A stretch of DNA of 64,000 nt from an uncultured Selenomonadales bacterium (GCA_900315155.1 OMYB01000010.1:1-64000); one strand, 5' to 3'. Counted from the first letter of the stretch, positions 26,919 to 38,235 are shown. Numbers and translations are program-made. The notes: generated by a model from the sequence alone, not told the origin.

Positions 26919-28739
26919 ATGCGCAGTGAGAAGATGGACGCGTTTGTCCAGGAGGTGGATGCCCGGACGGACATCCTCCAGGTCGTGCAGAGCTACGTCC
27001 CGATGAAGCGCCGCGGTGGCCGTTACTGGGGCTGCTGCCCATTCCATCACGAGAAGACCCCGTCTTTCTCCGTCGTCCCGGACAAGGGATTCTTTTACTG
27101 CTTCGGCTGCCATGCGGGCGGGAACGCGTTCAAGTTCCTCTCCATGATCGAGAACGTATCGTATTTCGATGCGATCAAGATGCAGGCCGAAAAACTCGGG
27201 ATCCCCATGCCGGCGCGGGACCGCACCCCCGAGCAGGAGGCGCGCGACCGCCAGTTCGCGAATCTGCGGAAAGTCAACCAGATGGCCCGCGATTTTTTCC
27301 ACAACTGCCTCACGATGACGCGTTACGGCGAGCCGGGCAAAGCCTATTTTGCCGGCCGCGGCATCTCGGACGCGACGATCGAGGCATTCGGGCTCGGCTT
27401 TGCGCCCGCCGCGTGGGACAAGCTCAGCACCGCGTTCCAGAAACGGGGTGTGCCGCAGCAGGTCCTCCTTGAGGCAGGACTCGCCGCCGAGCGGAAACAG
27501 GGCCCCGGTCTCTACGACCGCTTCCGCAACCGCATCATCATCCCCATCGCGGACATCCGTGGGCGCGTGGTCGGCTTCGGCGGACGCGTGCTCGATGACA
27601 GCAAACCGAAATACCTGAATACCCCCGAGACCATCCTATTCAACAAGCGGAAACTGCTTTTCGGACTCGACCGCTCGCACCGCGCCATCCAGGACGCCGG
27701 GTACGCCATCGTCGTCGAGGGATACATGGATGCGATCTCCGTATTCGGGGCCGGCGTCGAGAACGTCGTCGCCACGCTGGGCACGGCCTTTACCGCCGAC
27801 CACGCGAAGCTGCTCATGCAGTACCTGCCGCCTGGACATCCCGTCATCTGCTTTTGCTACGACAGCGACGCGGCGGGGCAGAACGCGACGATCCGGGCGC
27901 TCGCCATCATCCAGCACACGGGCGCCGAGGTGCGCGTCATCGTCGTGCCGGACGGCAAAGACCCGGACGAATACATCCGGAAACACGGAGCCGACGCGTT
28001 CCGCTCGCTCGCCGAGCACGCGCAGGGGCTCTTTACCTACCGCCTCCAGTACGTGCTGCGCCACGTGGACTACACGCAGCGCGCGGGAAAAGAGGAGGTA
28101 GAACGCCAGATGGCGCCCGTGATCCTGAGCCAGCCGACCAAGGCCCGCCTCGAGACGACACGGCGCCTCGCGCAGATCCTCATGCTGGACGAGGGTATCG
28201 TGCGCGCGGATCTCCAGGCAGCCGGCCGCCGCGCCCCGGAGCCAGAAAACACTGGCCCCACAGCAGCGCAGCAGCGGCAGCCCGTCCGGAAAGTGGATGA
28301 TGCAGCCGAAGCGGCAGGGCGCGTCATCATCCGCATGGCCTGGAACCACCCCGACGAGCTCACGAGGCTCCGGGATGTGCTACCCACGGACCATATCCCA
28401 TCCCCCGTCCAGCAGGAGATCCTGCGCTACCTGCAGGATCAGCACGATGCCGGCAGGGCTCCCACCGCCGTTCAGGCCGCCGCAGACCTGAGCGATGCAG
28501 CGGGCGAGAAGCTCACCGAGGCACTGACCGAGGACGTAGACCCCAGCGCGGAAGCACAGGCCTATCGGGACTCCGTGTCTATGCTGAGAAAATCCTATTT
28601 CACGCAGCTCATCCAGGAGCACAGCCGCCGCGCCACCGAGGCAATCAACGCCAAAGACAATGCCAGGGCGGAGGCGGAGCTCAAAGAAGTAAAACGAATC
28701 ACGGAGCTGCGCAGTGCTTTAGACGCTGACGAAACCTGA
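26919..28739 (+). CDS. dnaG: DNA primase
   Basis: 606 residues from the ATG at 26919 (AAAGGAGGGG upstream; an earlier in-frame start at 26844 has none). The N-terminal CHC2 zinc finger is seen as CPFHHEKTPSF...FYCFGCHAGGN (about 38-65). The Toprim domain has VVEGYMDAI and the metal-binding DSDAAGQNA (about residue 310), and there is a C-terminal helicase-binding region. It makes RNA primers at the replication fork with DnaB. It lies in the conserved dgt-dnaG-rpoD macromolecular-synthesis order. Confidence 0.97.
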   Translation: MRSEKMDAFVQEVDARTDILQVVQSYVPMKRRGGRYWGCCPFHHEKTPSFSVVPDKGFFYCFGCHAGGNAFKFLSMIENVSYFDAIKMQAEKLGIPMPARDRTPEQEARDRQFANLRKVNQMARDFFHNCLTMTRYGEPGKAYFAGRGISDATIEAFGLGFAPAAWDKLSTAFQKRGVPQQVLLEAGLAAERKQGPGLYDRFRNRIIIPIADIRGRVVGFGGRVLDDSKPKYLNTPETILFNKRKLLFGLDRSHRAIQDAGYAIVVEGYMDAISVFGAGVENVVATLGTAFTADHAKLLMQYLPPGHPVICFCYDSDAAGQNATIRALAIIQHTGAEVRVIVVPDGKDPDEYIRKHGADAFRSLAEHAQGLFTYRLQYVLRHVDYTQRAGKEEVERQMAPVILSQPTKARLETTRRLAQILMLDEGIVRADLQAAGRRAPEPENTGPTAAQQRQPVRKVDDAAEAAGRVIIRMAWNHPDELTRLRDVLPTDHIPSPVQQEILRYLQDQHDAGRAPTAVQAAADLSDAAGEKLTEALTEDVDPSAEAQAYRDSVSMLRKSYFTQLIQEHSRRATEAINAKDNARAEAELKEVKRITELRSALDADET

Positions 28740-28862
28740 GCCAGAGGGCAGTAAATTTTTTCGAGAGAACCAGGCAGCAGCCCTTTTTATAGAAGGAAAC
28801 CTGCCGTTATATGTGTAGGAACGGATGGAGAGCATCCACAAACCCCATAGGAGGCATTCGGA

Positions 28863-30047
28863 ATGGCAGAAGAGAAAGAGACCAAGGCGAAGAAGAGTAC
28901 GGCAAAGAAGACCGCACCCAAGAAGACCGCTGCGAAGAAAAGCGCGCCGAAGGAGGCGCCCAAGCAGTCGGGCGAAGAAGGGGCAGAGCTCATCCTCGAC
29001 CTGGTGGAGAAGGGCCGCAAAAACGGCGGCACGCTGACCGATAGCGAACTCATGGATACTCTGCAGTGCGTGCCCCTCACGGCGGACCAGCTCGACGCCA
29101 TGTACATCCTGTTCAGCAAACAGGGCATCGAGATCGTCGACGACTCGAAAAGCGCCGACGACGACGGCGACGACACAAGCGAGGAGGAGGAGATCGACCT
29201 CAGCGTGCCCGAGGGCGTCAGCATCGACGACCCCGTGCGCATGTACCTCAAAGAAATCGGCCGCGTGCCCCTGCTGACGGCCGAGCAGGAGGTCGAGCTC
29301 GCGAAACGCATGCAGGAGGGCGACATGGAGGCCCAGAAACGCCTCGCGGAGGCCAACCTGCGCCTCGTCGTATCCATCGCGAAACGCTACGTCGGGCGCG
29401 GCATGCTGTTCCTCGACCTCATCCAGGAGGGCAACCTCGGCCTCATCAAGGCCGTGGAGAAATTCGACTACACGAAGGGGTATAAATTCTCCACGTACGC
29501 CACGTGGTGGATCCGCCAGGCCATCACGCGCGCCATCGCCGACCAGGCCCGCACGATCCGCATCCCCGTGCACATGGTCGAGACCATCAACAAACTCATC
29601 CGCGTCTCCCGCCAGCTCCTGCAGCAGCTCGGCCGCGAGCCGAAGCCCGAGGAGATCGCGAAAGAAATGGACATCACGGTCGAACGCGTGCGCGAAATCA
29701 TGAAGATCGCCCAGGAACCCGTCTCCCTCGAAACCCCGATCGGCGAAGAGGAGGACTCCCACCTCGGCGACTTCATCGAGGACCAGGACGCCCCGGCACC
29801 CGCGGACGCCGCCTCGTTCATGCTCCTCAAAGAGCAGCTCGAGGACGTCCTCGACACCCTCACGCCGCGTGAGGAAAAAGTCCTGCGCCTCCGCTTCGGC
29901 CTCGACGACGGCCGCGCCCGCACGCTCGAGGAGGTCGGCCAAAACTTCGGCGTCACCCGCGAACGCATCCGCCAGATCGAAGCCAAAGCCCTCCGCAAAC
30001 TCCGCCACCCCAGCCGCAGCCGGAAACTCAAAGACTTTTTGGATTAA
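28863..30047 (+). CDS. rpoD: Primary sigma factor RpoD (sigma-70/SigA)
   Basis: 394 residues. Region 1.2 ([11 protein letters not shown]...[11 protein letters not shown]), region 2 ([26 protein letters not shown]...[13 protein letters not shown]), region 3 and region 4 ([18 protein letters not shown]...[19 protein letters not shown]) are all intact. The N-terminus (about 1-40) is an unusual Lys/Ala/Pro-rich stretch. It directs core RNA polymerase to promoters of the TTGACA-TATAAT type, which are plentiful in this window. Confidence 0.97.
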   Translation: MAEEKETKAKKSTAKKTAPKKTAAKKSAPKEAPKQSGEEGAELILDLVEKGRKNGGTLTDSELMDTLQCVPLTADQLDAMYILFSKQGIEIVDDSKSADDDGDDTSEEEEIDLSVPEGVSIDDPVRMYLKEIGRVPLLTAEQEVELAKRMQEGDMEAQKRLAEANLRLVVSIAKRYVGRGMLFLDLIQEGNLGLIKAVEKFDYTKGYKFSTYATWWIRQAITRAIADQARTIRIPVHMVETINKLIRVSRQLLQQLGREPKPEEIAKEMDITVERVREIMKIAQEPVSLETPIGEEEDSHLGDFIEDQDAPAPADAASFMLLKEQLEDVLDTLTPREEKVLRLRFGLDDGRARTLEEVGQNFGVTRERIRQIEAKALRKLRHPSRSRKLKDFLD

Positions 30048-30061
30048 TTTTCCCAAAAGGG

Positions 30062-30090
30062 TTGACAACACGCGCCCAACCCTTTATAAT
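30062..30090 (+). promoter_or_regulatory. Perfect consensus promoter of tRNA-Asn
   Basis: TTGACA at 30062-30067, exactly 17 bases, TATAAT at 30085-30090, 18 bases before the tRNA. Confidence 0.93.
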
Positions 30091-30108
30091 AATATCTGTT
30101 GTTGAGAT

Positions 30109-30184
30109 TCCTCGATAGCTCAGCCGGTAGAGCACCTGACTGTTAATCAGGCTGTCGCAGGTTCGAATCCTGCTCGAGGAGCCA
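30109..30184 (+). tRNA. tRNA-Asn (anticodon GTT)
   Basis: Acceptor TCCTCGA (30109-30115) pairs with TCGAGGA (30174-30180); D-arm GCTCAGCCGGTAGAGC; anticodon stem CTGACTGTTAATCAG with GTT; T-arm GCAGGTTCGAATCCTGC; genome-encoded CCA at 30182-30184. 76 bases. Confidence 0.97.
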
Positions 30185-30192
30185 GAAATCAC

Positions 30193-30221
30193 AGAGGCGT
30201 AACGTAGTTACGCCTCTTTTT
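30193..30221 (+). terminator. Terminator of the tRNA transcript
   Basis: AGAGGCGTAAC pairs with GTTACGCCTCT around a three-base loop, then T-run. Confidence 0.9.
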
Positions 30222-30250
30222 GTATTATGCAAAGAAAGGAGAGCAACATC

Positions 30251-30943
30251 ATGGAAATCAAACTAGGCGGCCGTCTGCAGGCGGTCGCGGACTTTGTCCC
30301 GGAGGGCGCACCCGCGGCCGACATCGGCACGGACCACGGCTACCTCGCGGCCTACCTGATAGAGAGCGGCCGCGTCCCGCACGTCTACGCCAGCGACCTC
30401 AACGCCGGCCCCTGCGACGCCGCGCACCGCACGGTCCAGCTCACGGGCCTGCAGGAGCAGATCACCGTCCGCCGCGGCAGCGGCCTCGAGCCACTGGAGC
30501 CCGGCGAGGTATCCACGGTCTGCATCGCCGGCATGGGCGGCCAGCTCATGATCGACATCCTCGACGCCAGCCCCGCCACCGTCAAAAAACTCGACACCCT
30601 CGTGCTCCAGCCCCAAAACGCCGCCCCGGAACTCCGCAAATGGCTCTACCGCCACAGCTGGCACATCGAGGACGAAGCGCTCGTTGTCGACGAAGGCCGC
30701 ATCTACGAAATCATCCAGGCCAAACGCGGCCGCCGCAAAGCCCCGGACCCGATCCTCCTCCAGATCGGCCCCATCCTCTGGGCCAAAAAGCCCACCCTCC
30801 TGCGCAACTACATCGAATCGCTCCTTTTCCTCCACAAACGCGTCGCCGCCGGCATGGAAAAGAGCGAAAAGGCTCGCAAGAGCAAGAAATACAAGGACTG
30901 CGTCAGGCAAATACAAGAGTTAGAGCAGTATTTAACGTGGTAA
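30251..30943 (+). CDS. trmK: tRNA (adenine-22-N1)-methyltransferase TrmK
   Basis: 230 residues from the ATG at 30251 (AAAGGAGAG upstream). The SAM-binding motif ADIGTDHGYLAAYLI (about 22-36) and IAGMGGQLMIDIL, then QPQNAAPELRKWL, match TrmK/YqfN of Bacillus. It methylates A22 in the D-loop of tRNAs, and has a C-terminal helical part (LRNYIESLLFLHKR). It sits in the usual place between rpoD and the nif3-like gene. Confidence 0.93.
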   Translation: MEIKLGGRLQAVADFVPEGAPAADIGTDHGYLAAYLIESGRVPHVYASDLNAGPCDAAHRTVQLTGLQEQITVRRGSGLEPLEPGEVSTVCIAGMGGQLMIDILDASPATVKKLDTLVLQPQNAAPELRKWLYRHSWHIEDEALVVDEGRIYEIIQAKRGRRKAPDPILLQIGPILWAKKPTLLRNYIESLLFLHKRVAAGMEKSEKARKSKKYKDCVRQIQELEQYLTW

Positions 30944-30965
30944 GAGATACAAAGAGGTACACGCT

Positions 30966-31790
30966 ATGCATATTCAACAAGTTATGGACGCAATCGAGCA
31001 CCTGGCCCCGCGGCGCCTCGCGGAGGACTGGGACAACCCGGGCCTGCTCGTGGGGGACCCCGGTGAGGAGGTACGCGGCATCGTGACATGCCTCGACGTG
31101 AGCGACGCCGTCATCGACTTTGCCGTCAAAAACGGCGCAAACCTCATCGTCGCGCACCACCCCCTCATTTTCCGCGCGCAAAAACACATCCGCACGGACC
31201 TCCCGCTCGGCCACACGCTGCAAAAACTCCTCATCCACGGCATCGCCGTCTACGCTGCACACACGAACCTCGACATCGCCGTCGGCGGCGTCAACGACGT
31301 CCTCGCAAATGCCATCGGCCTGCGGAAACTCTCCGCCTTTGTCATCACCAGCCAGGATGAAAACGGCCACACCGAAAGCCTCGGCCGCATCGGCACGCTC
31401 CCCGAGCCCATGCGCATCGAGGACTTCGCCGAACACGTCCGCCAGAGCCTCCACGCCGACCACATCCGCTACGTCAACGCCACCCCGCGCCACGGCGGTG
31501 CCAGCGTCATGCCGCGCCCCGTCCGCCGCGTCGCCCTCTGCAGCGGAGCCGGCGCGGAGTACCTCGACCGCGCCCACCACCTCGGCGCCGACGCCTACCT
31601 CACCGGCGACGTCCGCTACCACGACGCCCAGCACGCCATGCAGCTCGGCATCCACCTCATCGACGCCGGCCACTTCGCCACCGAGTATCCCATCGCCCAC
31701 GCGCTCGCCGACTACCTCACCCGCGAGCTCGAGGGCACCGTTCCCATCTACGAAGACAATTTCTCCCACGACTTCTTCACGACCCTATAA
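30966..31790 (+). CDS. Nif3-like dinuclear metal centre protein (YqfO/GCH-I type 2 family)
   Basis: 274 residues. Metal-site residues are visible in VAHHPLIF (about 59-66), YAAHTNLDIAVGG (Asp/His, about 98-110) and the late IDAGHFATEYP. Members form toroidal hexamers with two metals per subunit; hydrolase activities have been reported, but the cellular role is not settled. The insertion domain of long YqfO proteins is absent. It lies 22 bases after trmK, a conserved Firmicutes pair. Confidence 0.92.
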   Translation: MHIQQVMDAIEHLAPRRLAEDWDNPGLLVGDPGEEVRGIVTCLDVSDAVIDFAVKNGANLIVAHHPLIFRAQKHIRTDLPLGHTLQKLLIHGIAVYAAHTNLDIAVGGVNDVLANAIGLRKLSAFVITSQDENGHTESLGRIGTLPEPMRIEDFAEHVRQSLHADHIRYVNATPRHGGASVMPRPVRRVALCSGAGAEYLDRAHHLGADAYLTGDVRYHDAQHAMQLGIHLIDAGHFATEYPIAHALADYLTRELEGTVPIYEDNFSHDFFTTL

Positions 31791-31823
31791 TAAGAATCAA
31801 AAAGGAAAGGCACATTCACGAAT

Positions 31824-32762
31824 ATGTCAAAACATCCAGATTTAGAACTCATCCGTAAACACGCCCTGCGGTATATCCAGGTCACGCTGGGCTGCTTCAT
31901 TACCTGCATGGGCTTCAACCTGTTTTTGATCCCGGCCCACCTCCTCACGGGCGGCATCAGCGGCATCGCGCTCATCATCTACTACCTCACAGGCCTCCCC
32001 GTCGGCATGCAGAACCTCGTGTACAACCTCCCGATCCTCTACGTCGCGTACCGCGTCTTCGGCCGCCTCTACGCGCTCGACACGATCCTCGGCACCGTCG
32101 CGCTCTCCATCATCCTCGACGCCACGCACTTCCTCGTCGACTGGCAGGTCGCCACCGACCCGATGCTCTGCAGCATCTTCGGCGGCGTCCTCGCCGGCAT
32201 CGGCTTCGGCCTCGTTTTCCGCGCCAACGCGAACACCGGCGGCCTCGACGTCATCGGCGCCGTCGTGAAAAAATACTACTCCTACGACGTCGGCACCGTC
32301 ATCTTCGTGCTCAACCTCATCATCGTCATGAGCTCCGCCTTCATGTTCACGCTGCAGGAGGCGCTCTTTACCCTCGTCGCCATCTACGTCACGGCCGAGC
32401 TCACGAACCGCGTCACCGCCGGCCTGAACCGCGAAAAATCCATCCTCATCATCAGCCCGGCTGCCCAGGACATCAGCAAAGAAATCATGGAAAGCATCGG
32501 CCACGGCACCACCTTCATCGACGGCCGCGGCGGCTTCGCGGGCGAGCCCAAAAACATCCTTTTCGCCGTCGTCCGCCTCACCGAAGTCAGCCGCGTCAAA
32601 GCCATCGCCACCCACTACGACCCCCAGGCCTTCATGATCGTCTCCGACACCTCCGAAGTCAGCGGCAAAGGCTTCACCCTCGCCTGCGAAAGCTACGAAT
32701 CCGCGCGGCAAAAATACGAAGAAGCCCTCGAAATGCAGCAAGACCAAAACGGCAGCCGCTGA
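31824..32762 (+). CDS. YitT family membrane protein
   Basis: 312 residues: five or so transmembrane helices in the first 190 residues (LGCFITCMGFNLFLIPAHLLTGGISGIALII is the family hallmark region), then a soluble DUF2179 domain (TFIDGRGGFAG...FMIVSDTSEV). Function is unknown for the family; transport or envelope roles have been suggested. AAAGGAAAGG precedes the ATG, and a weak ACCAGA/TCTGGT hairpin follows the stop. Confidence 0.92.
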   Translation: MSKHPDLELIRKHALRYIQVTLGCFITCMGFNLFLIPAHLLTGGISGIALIIYYLTGLPVGMQNLVYNLPILYVAYRVFGRLYALDTILGTVALSIILDATHFLVDWQVATDPMLCSIFGGVLAGIGFGLVFRANANTGGLDVIGAVVKKYYSYDVGTVIFVLNLIIVMSSAFMFTLQEALFTLVAIYVTAELTNRVTAGLNREKSILIISPAAQDISKEIMESIGHGTTFIDGRGGFAGEPKNILFAVVRLTEVSRVKAIATHYDPQAFMIVSDTSEVSGKGFTLACESYESARQKYEEALEMQQDQNGSR

Positions 32763-32793
32763 CCAGAATGTGTCTGGTTTCGTGCTTTGCCTG

Positions 32794-32823
32794 TTGACGT
32801 TTCCCCTGGATTTAACGTATAAT
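32794..32823 (+). promoter_or_regulatory. Promoter of leuS
   Basis: TTGACG at 32794-32799, 18-base spacer, TATAAT at 32818-32823. Confidence 0.8.
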
Positions 32824-32856
32824 GAGGGTTAGCTGTAAACCATGCAAACTTTGTGT

Positions 32857-32890
32857 CCTCGTCTGCGATTTGCAGAGGGGGATTTTTTTT
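32857..32890 (+). terminator. Terminator hairpin inside the leuS leader (attenuator)
   Basis: CCTC-(G)-TCTGC (32857-32866) pairs with GCAGA-GGGG (32872-32880), then eight T at 32883-32890, all upstream of the leuS ribosome site. An alternative pairing TGCAAA (32843-32848) with TTTGCA (32869-32874) would break it. No T-box sequence is present. Confidence 0.65.
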
Positions 32891-32905
32891 GTAGGAGGGG
32901 TCATT

Positions 32906-35386
<2,481 letters not shown>

Positions 35387-35462
35387 ACGGAAAGTCAACG
35401 TCAAAGAAAATAGAGGAATTCCGCCGCATCCCACGAAATATATAAAAAGATGCGGAACAAAA

Positions 35463-35489
35463 AGAGCCGTCCGTGCGGGCGGCTTTTTC
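35463..35489 (+). terminator. Terminator of leuS
   Basis: AGCCGTCCG / GGCGGCT stem with four-base loop and T5. Confidence 0.85.
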
Positions 35490-35514
35490 TATGAGATAGA
35501 AACGGAGCGATACC

Positions 35515-36603
35515 ATGTTAAAAGCCTATGCGATAGAGGACCTGAAGCCCGGCATGATCGTCGGGCGCGACGTCATGGACCCGACGGGGCTGCCCCTGCT
35601 GAATGCAGGTACTGTCCTCACGAACAAAATCATCTTTGACCTGCTCGACCGGCCCATTTTCTCCATCTACGTCGACGACCAGAAAGAGGTCCCCGACGCC
35701 ATCGCGCCGTCGCATGAGCACCTGCTCGACGACGTGTACGTCGGGCAGTACCAGCTCGTGTACGAGGAGGCACTGTCGCTGTTCATGCGGCTCAGGGATA
35801 CGGGAAAGGTGGACCTCAGTCTCGTGGACGAGATCATCGAGCCGCTCACGAGTGAGCAGATGACGGGCGGCATCCGGGCCATTTCGCAGATCCACAACAT
35901 GAACCGCTCCGGCAGCTACCTCGTGCACCACGGCATCCACGTCGCCATCCTCGCGGGCTTCCTCGGGCGCGTGCTCGAGCTGCCGAAAGCCCAGCGCGAC
36001 GACCTCATCCTCGCGGGGCTTTTCATCGACTGCGGCAAGGTCCGCATCCCCGACGACATCCTCGAGAAAAAGGGCCGCCTCACGGACGAGGAGTTCCAGG
36101 AGATCCGCCGCCACCCGGAGTACGGCTACGAGATGCTCAAAGCCACGCCGCTCGGCGCGAACCGCGAGATCCTCCTCGGCGTCCTCCAGCACCACGAGCG
36201 CTGCGACGGCTCGGGGTACCCCTTTGGCTCGCGCGGCGACGAAATCTCCGACTTTGGCCGCATCCTCGCCATCCTCGACATCTACGACGCCATGGCCGCC
36301 GACCGCAGCTACGCCCGGAGGCACTCGCCATTTGACATCTTCCAGATCCTCATGGACGACATCCTCGCCGGCAAACTCGACACCCACTACGGCATCCCCT
36401 TCATCCGCAACCTCTGCCGCGACCTCAACGGCAGCTGGGTAAAACTCACCACCGGGGAAAAGGGGAGAATCGTGTACATCGACGAAAGCCGGGTCAGCTC
36501 CCTGCCCATCGTGCAGACCGCCAAAAACAAATTCTACGACCTCAATAAAGAGAAGGATGTACACATCGAGCAGATCCTCACGGCCGAAGAAGCCGGGGAG
36601 TAG
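35515..36603 (+). CDS. HD-GYP domain protein with altered HD motif
   Basis: 362 residues. The C-terminal two thirds is an HD-GYP domain as in cyclic-di-GMP phosphodiesterases: VHHGIHVAIL, HPEYGYEML, HHERCDGSGYPFG (GYP motif) and ILDIYDAMAADRSY are all present. The HD doublet itself, usually LLHDIGK, reads LFIDCGKVRIP, with Ile in place of the metal-binding His. The N-terminal ~110 residues have an AIEDLKPGMIVGRDV start common in HD-GYP proteins. Activity may be lost or altered, making it a possible c-di-GMP sensor or scaffold. Monocistronic after leuS. Confidence 0.85.
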   Translation: MLKAYAIEDLKPGMIVGRDVMDPTGLPLLNAGTVLTNKIIFDLLDRPIFSIYVDDQKEVPDAIAPSHEHLLDDVYVGQYQLVYEEALSLFMRLRDTGKVDLSLVDEIIEPLTSEQMTGGIRAISQIHNMNRSGSYLVHHGIHVAILAGFLGRVLELPKAQRDDLILAGLFIDCGKVRIPDDILEKKGRLTDEEFQEIRRHPEYGYEMLKATPLGANREILLGVLQHHERCDGSGYPFGSRGDEISDFGRILAILDIYDAMAADRSYARRHSPFDIFQILMDDILAGKLDTHYGIPFIRNLCRDLNGSWVKLTTGEKGRIVYIDESRVSSLPIVQTAKNKFYDLNKEKDVHIEQILTAEEAGE

Positions 36604-36615
36604 GGGAGTAGGGGA

Positions 36616-36664
36616 GACGACCCTCTCAGCCTCGCAAGCTCGGCAGCTCCCCCAGAGGGGAGCC
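36616..36664. repeat. Dispersed palindromic repeat (REP-like)
   Basis: GACGACCCTCTCAGCC..., then AGCTCCCCC/GGGGAGCC dyad. Member of the family detailed in findings; related but diverged core (CTCGCAAGCTCGG instead of the CAGCTGACGCTG core). Confidence 0.8.
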
Positions 36665-36711
36665 TAACGTGAGGCAGGGGCTCTGTCGTTGAATAGAGAG
36701 AGGCGATTATC

Positions 36712-37257
36712 CTGATAAACAATGATGATTTTTATATGCGCATCGCCCTGGACGAGGCGCGGGTGGCTTTTAACCTCGGCGAGGTCCCGATCGGGGCGGT
36801 GATCGTGGCGGAGGACGGGGAGGTGCTCGTGCGGGCGCACAACCTGCGCGAGACGGCCTACGACGCGACGGCCCACGCGGAGCTCATAGCGATCCGCGTG
36901 GCTTGCGAAAAGCTCGGCCGCTGGCGCCTCACGGGGTGCACGCTCTACGTCACGATCGAGCCCTGCCCCATGTGCGCCGGCGCCATCGTGAATAGCCGTC
37001 TCACCCGCGTCGTCTACGGCGCCCCCGACGCCAAAGCGGGCGCATGCGAGTCCATCTACAACATCCCCGGCAACCCCAACCTCAACCATAGGCCCGACGT
37101 CACCGCCGGGGTGCTCGAAGAAGAGTGCCGGGGGATCATGAGGGAGTTCTTTGCCATGCGGAGGAGGCAGCGGAGGGCCGAGAAAGAGGCAGAGGCAACA
37201 AGACCTCCTCAGCCTCGCAAGCTCGGCAGCTCCCCCAACGGGGGGAGCCAAACGTAA
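36712..37257 (+). CDS. tadA: tRNA-specific adenosine deaminase TadA
   Basis: Deaminates A34 to inosine in tRNA-Arg(ACG). Catalytic motifs: HAELIAI (zinc His and proton-shuttling Glu) and PCPMCAGAI (two zinc Cys). The first ATG (36736) would cut off the family's first helix residues and has no ribosome site. The frame is open back to a stop at 36694, and GAGG at 36700-36703 is spaced eight bases from a CTG at 36712, taken here as start (181 residues, beginning with INNDDFYMRIALDEA). The last ~17 residues (TRPPQPRKLGSSPNGGS) are encoded by a dispersed repeat. Confidence 0.88.
   Translation: MINNDDFYMRIALDEARVAFNLGEVPIGAVIVAEDGEVLVRAHNLRETAYDATAHAELIAIRVACEKLGRWRLTGCTLYVTIEPCPMCAGAIVNSRLTRVVYGAPDAKAGACESIYNIPGNPNLNHRPDVTAGVLEEECRGIMREFFAMRRRQRRAEKEAEATRPPQPRKLGSSPNGGSQT
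37202..37249. repeat. REP-like repeat forming the 3' end of tadA
   Basis: Same core as 36616-36664 (CAGCCTCGCAAGCTCGGCAG then CTCCCCC/GGGGGGAGCC). It lies within the tadA frame and supplies its C-terminal codons. Confidence 0.8.
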
Positions 37258-37302
37258 CATCCGTCTTCGGGAAAGGCTATTATATAGAAAGAAGGTATTT
37301 CG

Positions 37303-38229
37303 ATGAAAATATTGGTTACCGGCGGGGCTGGTTTTATTGGGTCGCATGTGGTGCGGCTTTTGATGTTTGAGGGGCACGATGTGACGGTGCTGGACAATTT
37401 CTCGACGGGGGACCGGTCGCATCTGCCGGCGGGGGGATTTGACCTGTGGGCGATGGACGTGCGTACGGAGGAGGCGCGCATCAAGATGCTTTCGGTGCCA
37501 TTTGATGGCATCGTGCACCTCGCAGCGCAGACGATGGTCGACTCCTCGATCCGAGACCCGCTTTTCGACGCGCAGCAGAACGTCATGGGCTCGGTCAACG
37601 TCCTCGAGGCGGCGCGCCGCACGGGGGCCCGCGTGATTTTTGCCTCGACGGCCGCGGCCTACGGCGACGTGACGGAGGACATGCTGCCCGTCCGTGAGGA
37701 CACGCCGCTGCACCCGCAGTCTTTCTACGGCCTCACGAAGGTCACGGTCGAGCACTACCTCGAGCTCTACCACCGCATCTACGGGCTGAACTACGTCGTG
37801 CTGCGCTTCGCGAACGTCTACGGCGAGCGCCAGGGCGACAAAGGGGAGGGCGGCGTCATCTCCATTTTCTGCAAGCGCGTCGCGAAAAACCTCCCGATCA
37901 CCATCTTCGGCGACGGCGGCCAGACCCGCGACTTCGTCTACGCCGGCGACATCGCGCGCGGCATCTACGCGGCCCTCACCACCGACAGCGTCAACACCGT
38001 CTACAACCTCAGCACCGCGACCGAGACCAGCCTCCACCAGCTCGTCGATGATATCGCTGTCGCCGCCGGCCACGAGATCCAGCCCGCCTTCGCCGAGCCC
38101 CGCGAGGGCGACATCTACCGCTCCATGCTCAGCAACGCCGAGGCCGCCGCCGGCCTCGGCTGGCACCCCGAAATGGCCCTCAAAGAAGGCCTCGCCCGCA
38201 CCTACCAGTACTTCCTTACCTTAAAATAG
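37303..38229 (+). CDS. NAD-dependent sugar epimerase (GalE-like extended SDR)
   Basis: 308 residues. GGAGFIGSH (NAD binding, about 7-15), STAAAYGD with the catalytic Ser/Thr, and YGLTK (YxxxK, about residue 146). The short form lacks the C-terminal extension of classical GalE, as in UDP-glucose/UDP-GlcNAc 4-epimerases of surface-glycan loci. It supplies an epimerised nucleotide sugar, and is the first gene of the polysaccharide locus. Substrate not readable. Confidence 0.88.
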   Translation: MKILVTGGAGFIGSHVVRLLMFEGHDVTVLDNFSTGDRSHLPAGGFDLWAMDVRTEEARIKMLSVPFDGIVHLAAQTMVDSSIRDPLFDAQQNVMGSVNVLEAARRTGARVIFASTAAAYGDVTEDMLPVREDTPLHPQSFYGLTKVTVEHYLELYHRIYGLNYVVLRFANVYGERQGDKGEGGVISIFCKRVAKNLPITIFGDGGQTRDFVYAGDIARGIYAALTTDSVNTVYNLSTATETSLHQLVDDIAVAAGHEIQPAFAEPREGDIYRSMLSNAEAAAGLGWHPEMALKEGLARTYQYFLTLK

Positions 38230-38235
38230 GTTCTC

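Noticed and set aside
32822-32905. In-frame upstream extension of leuS, possible Leu-containing leader peptide
   Set aside because: The ATG overlaps the -10 box so it would not be in the transcript, and it has no stop before leuS.
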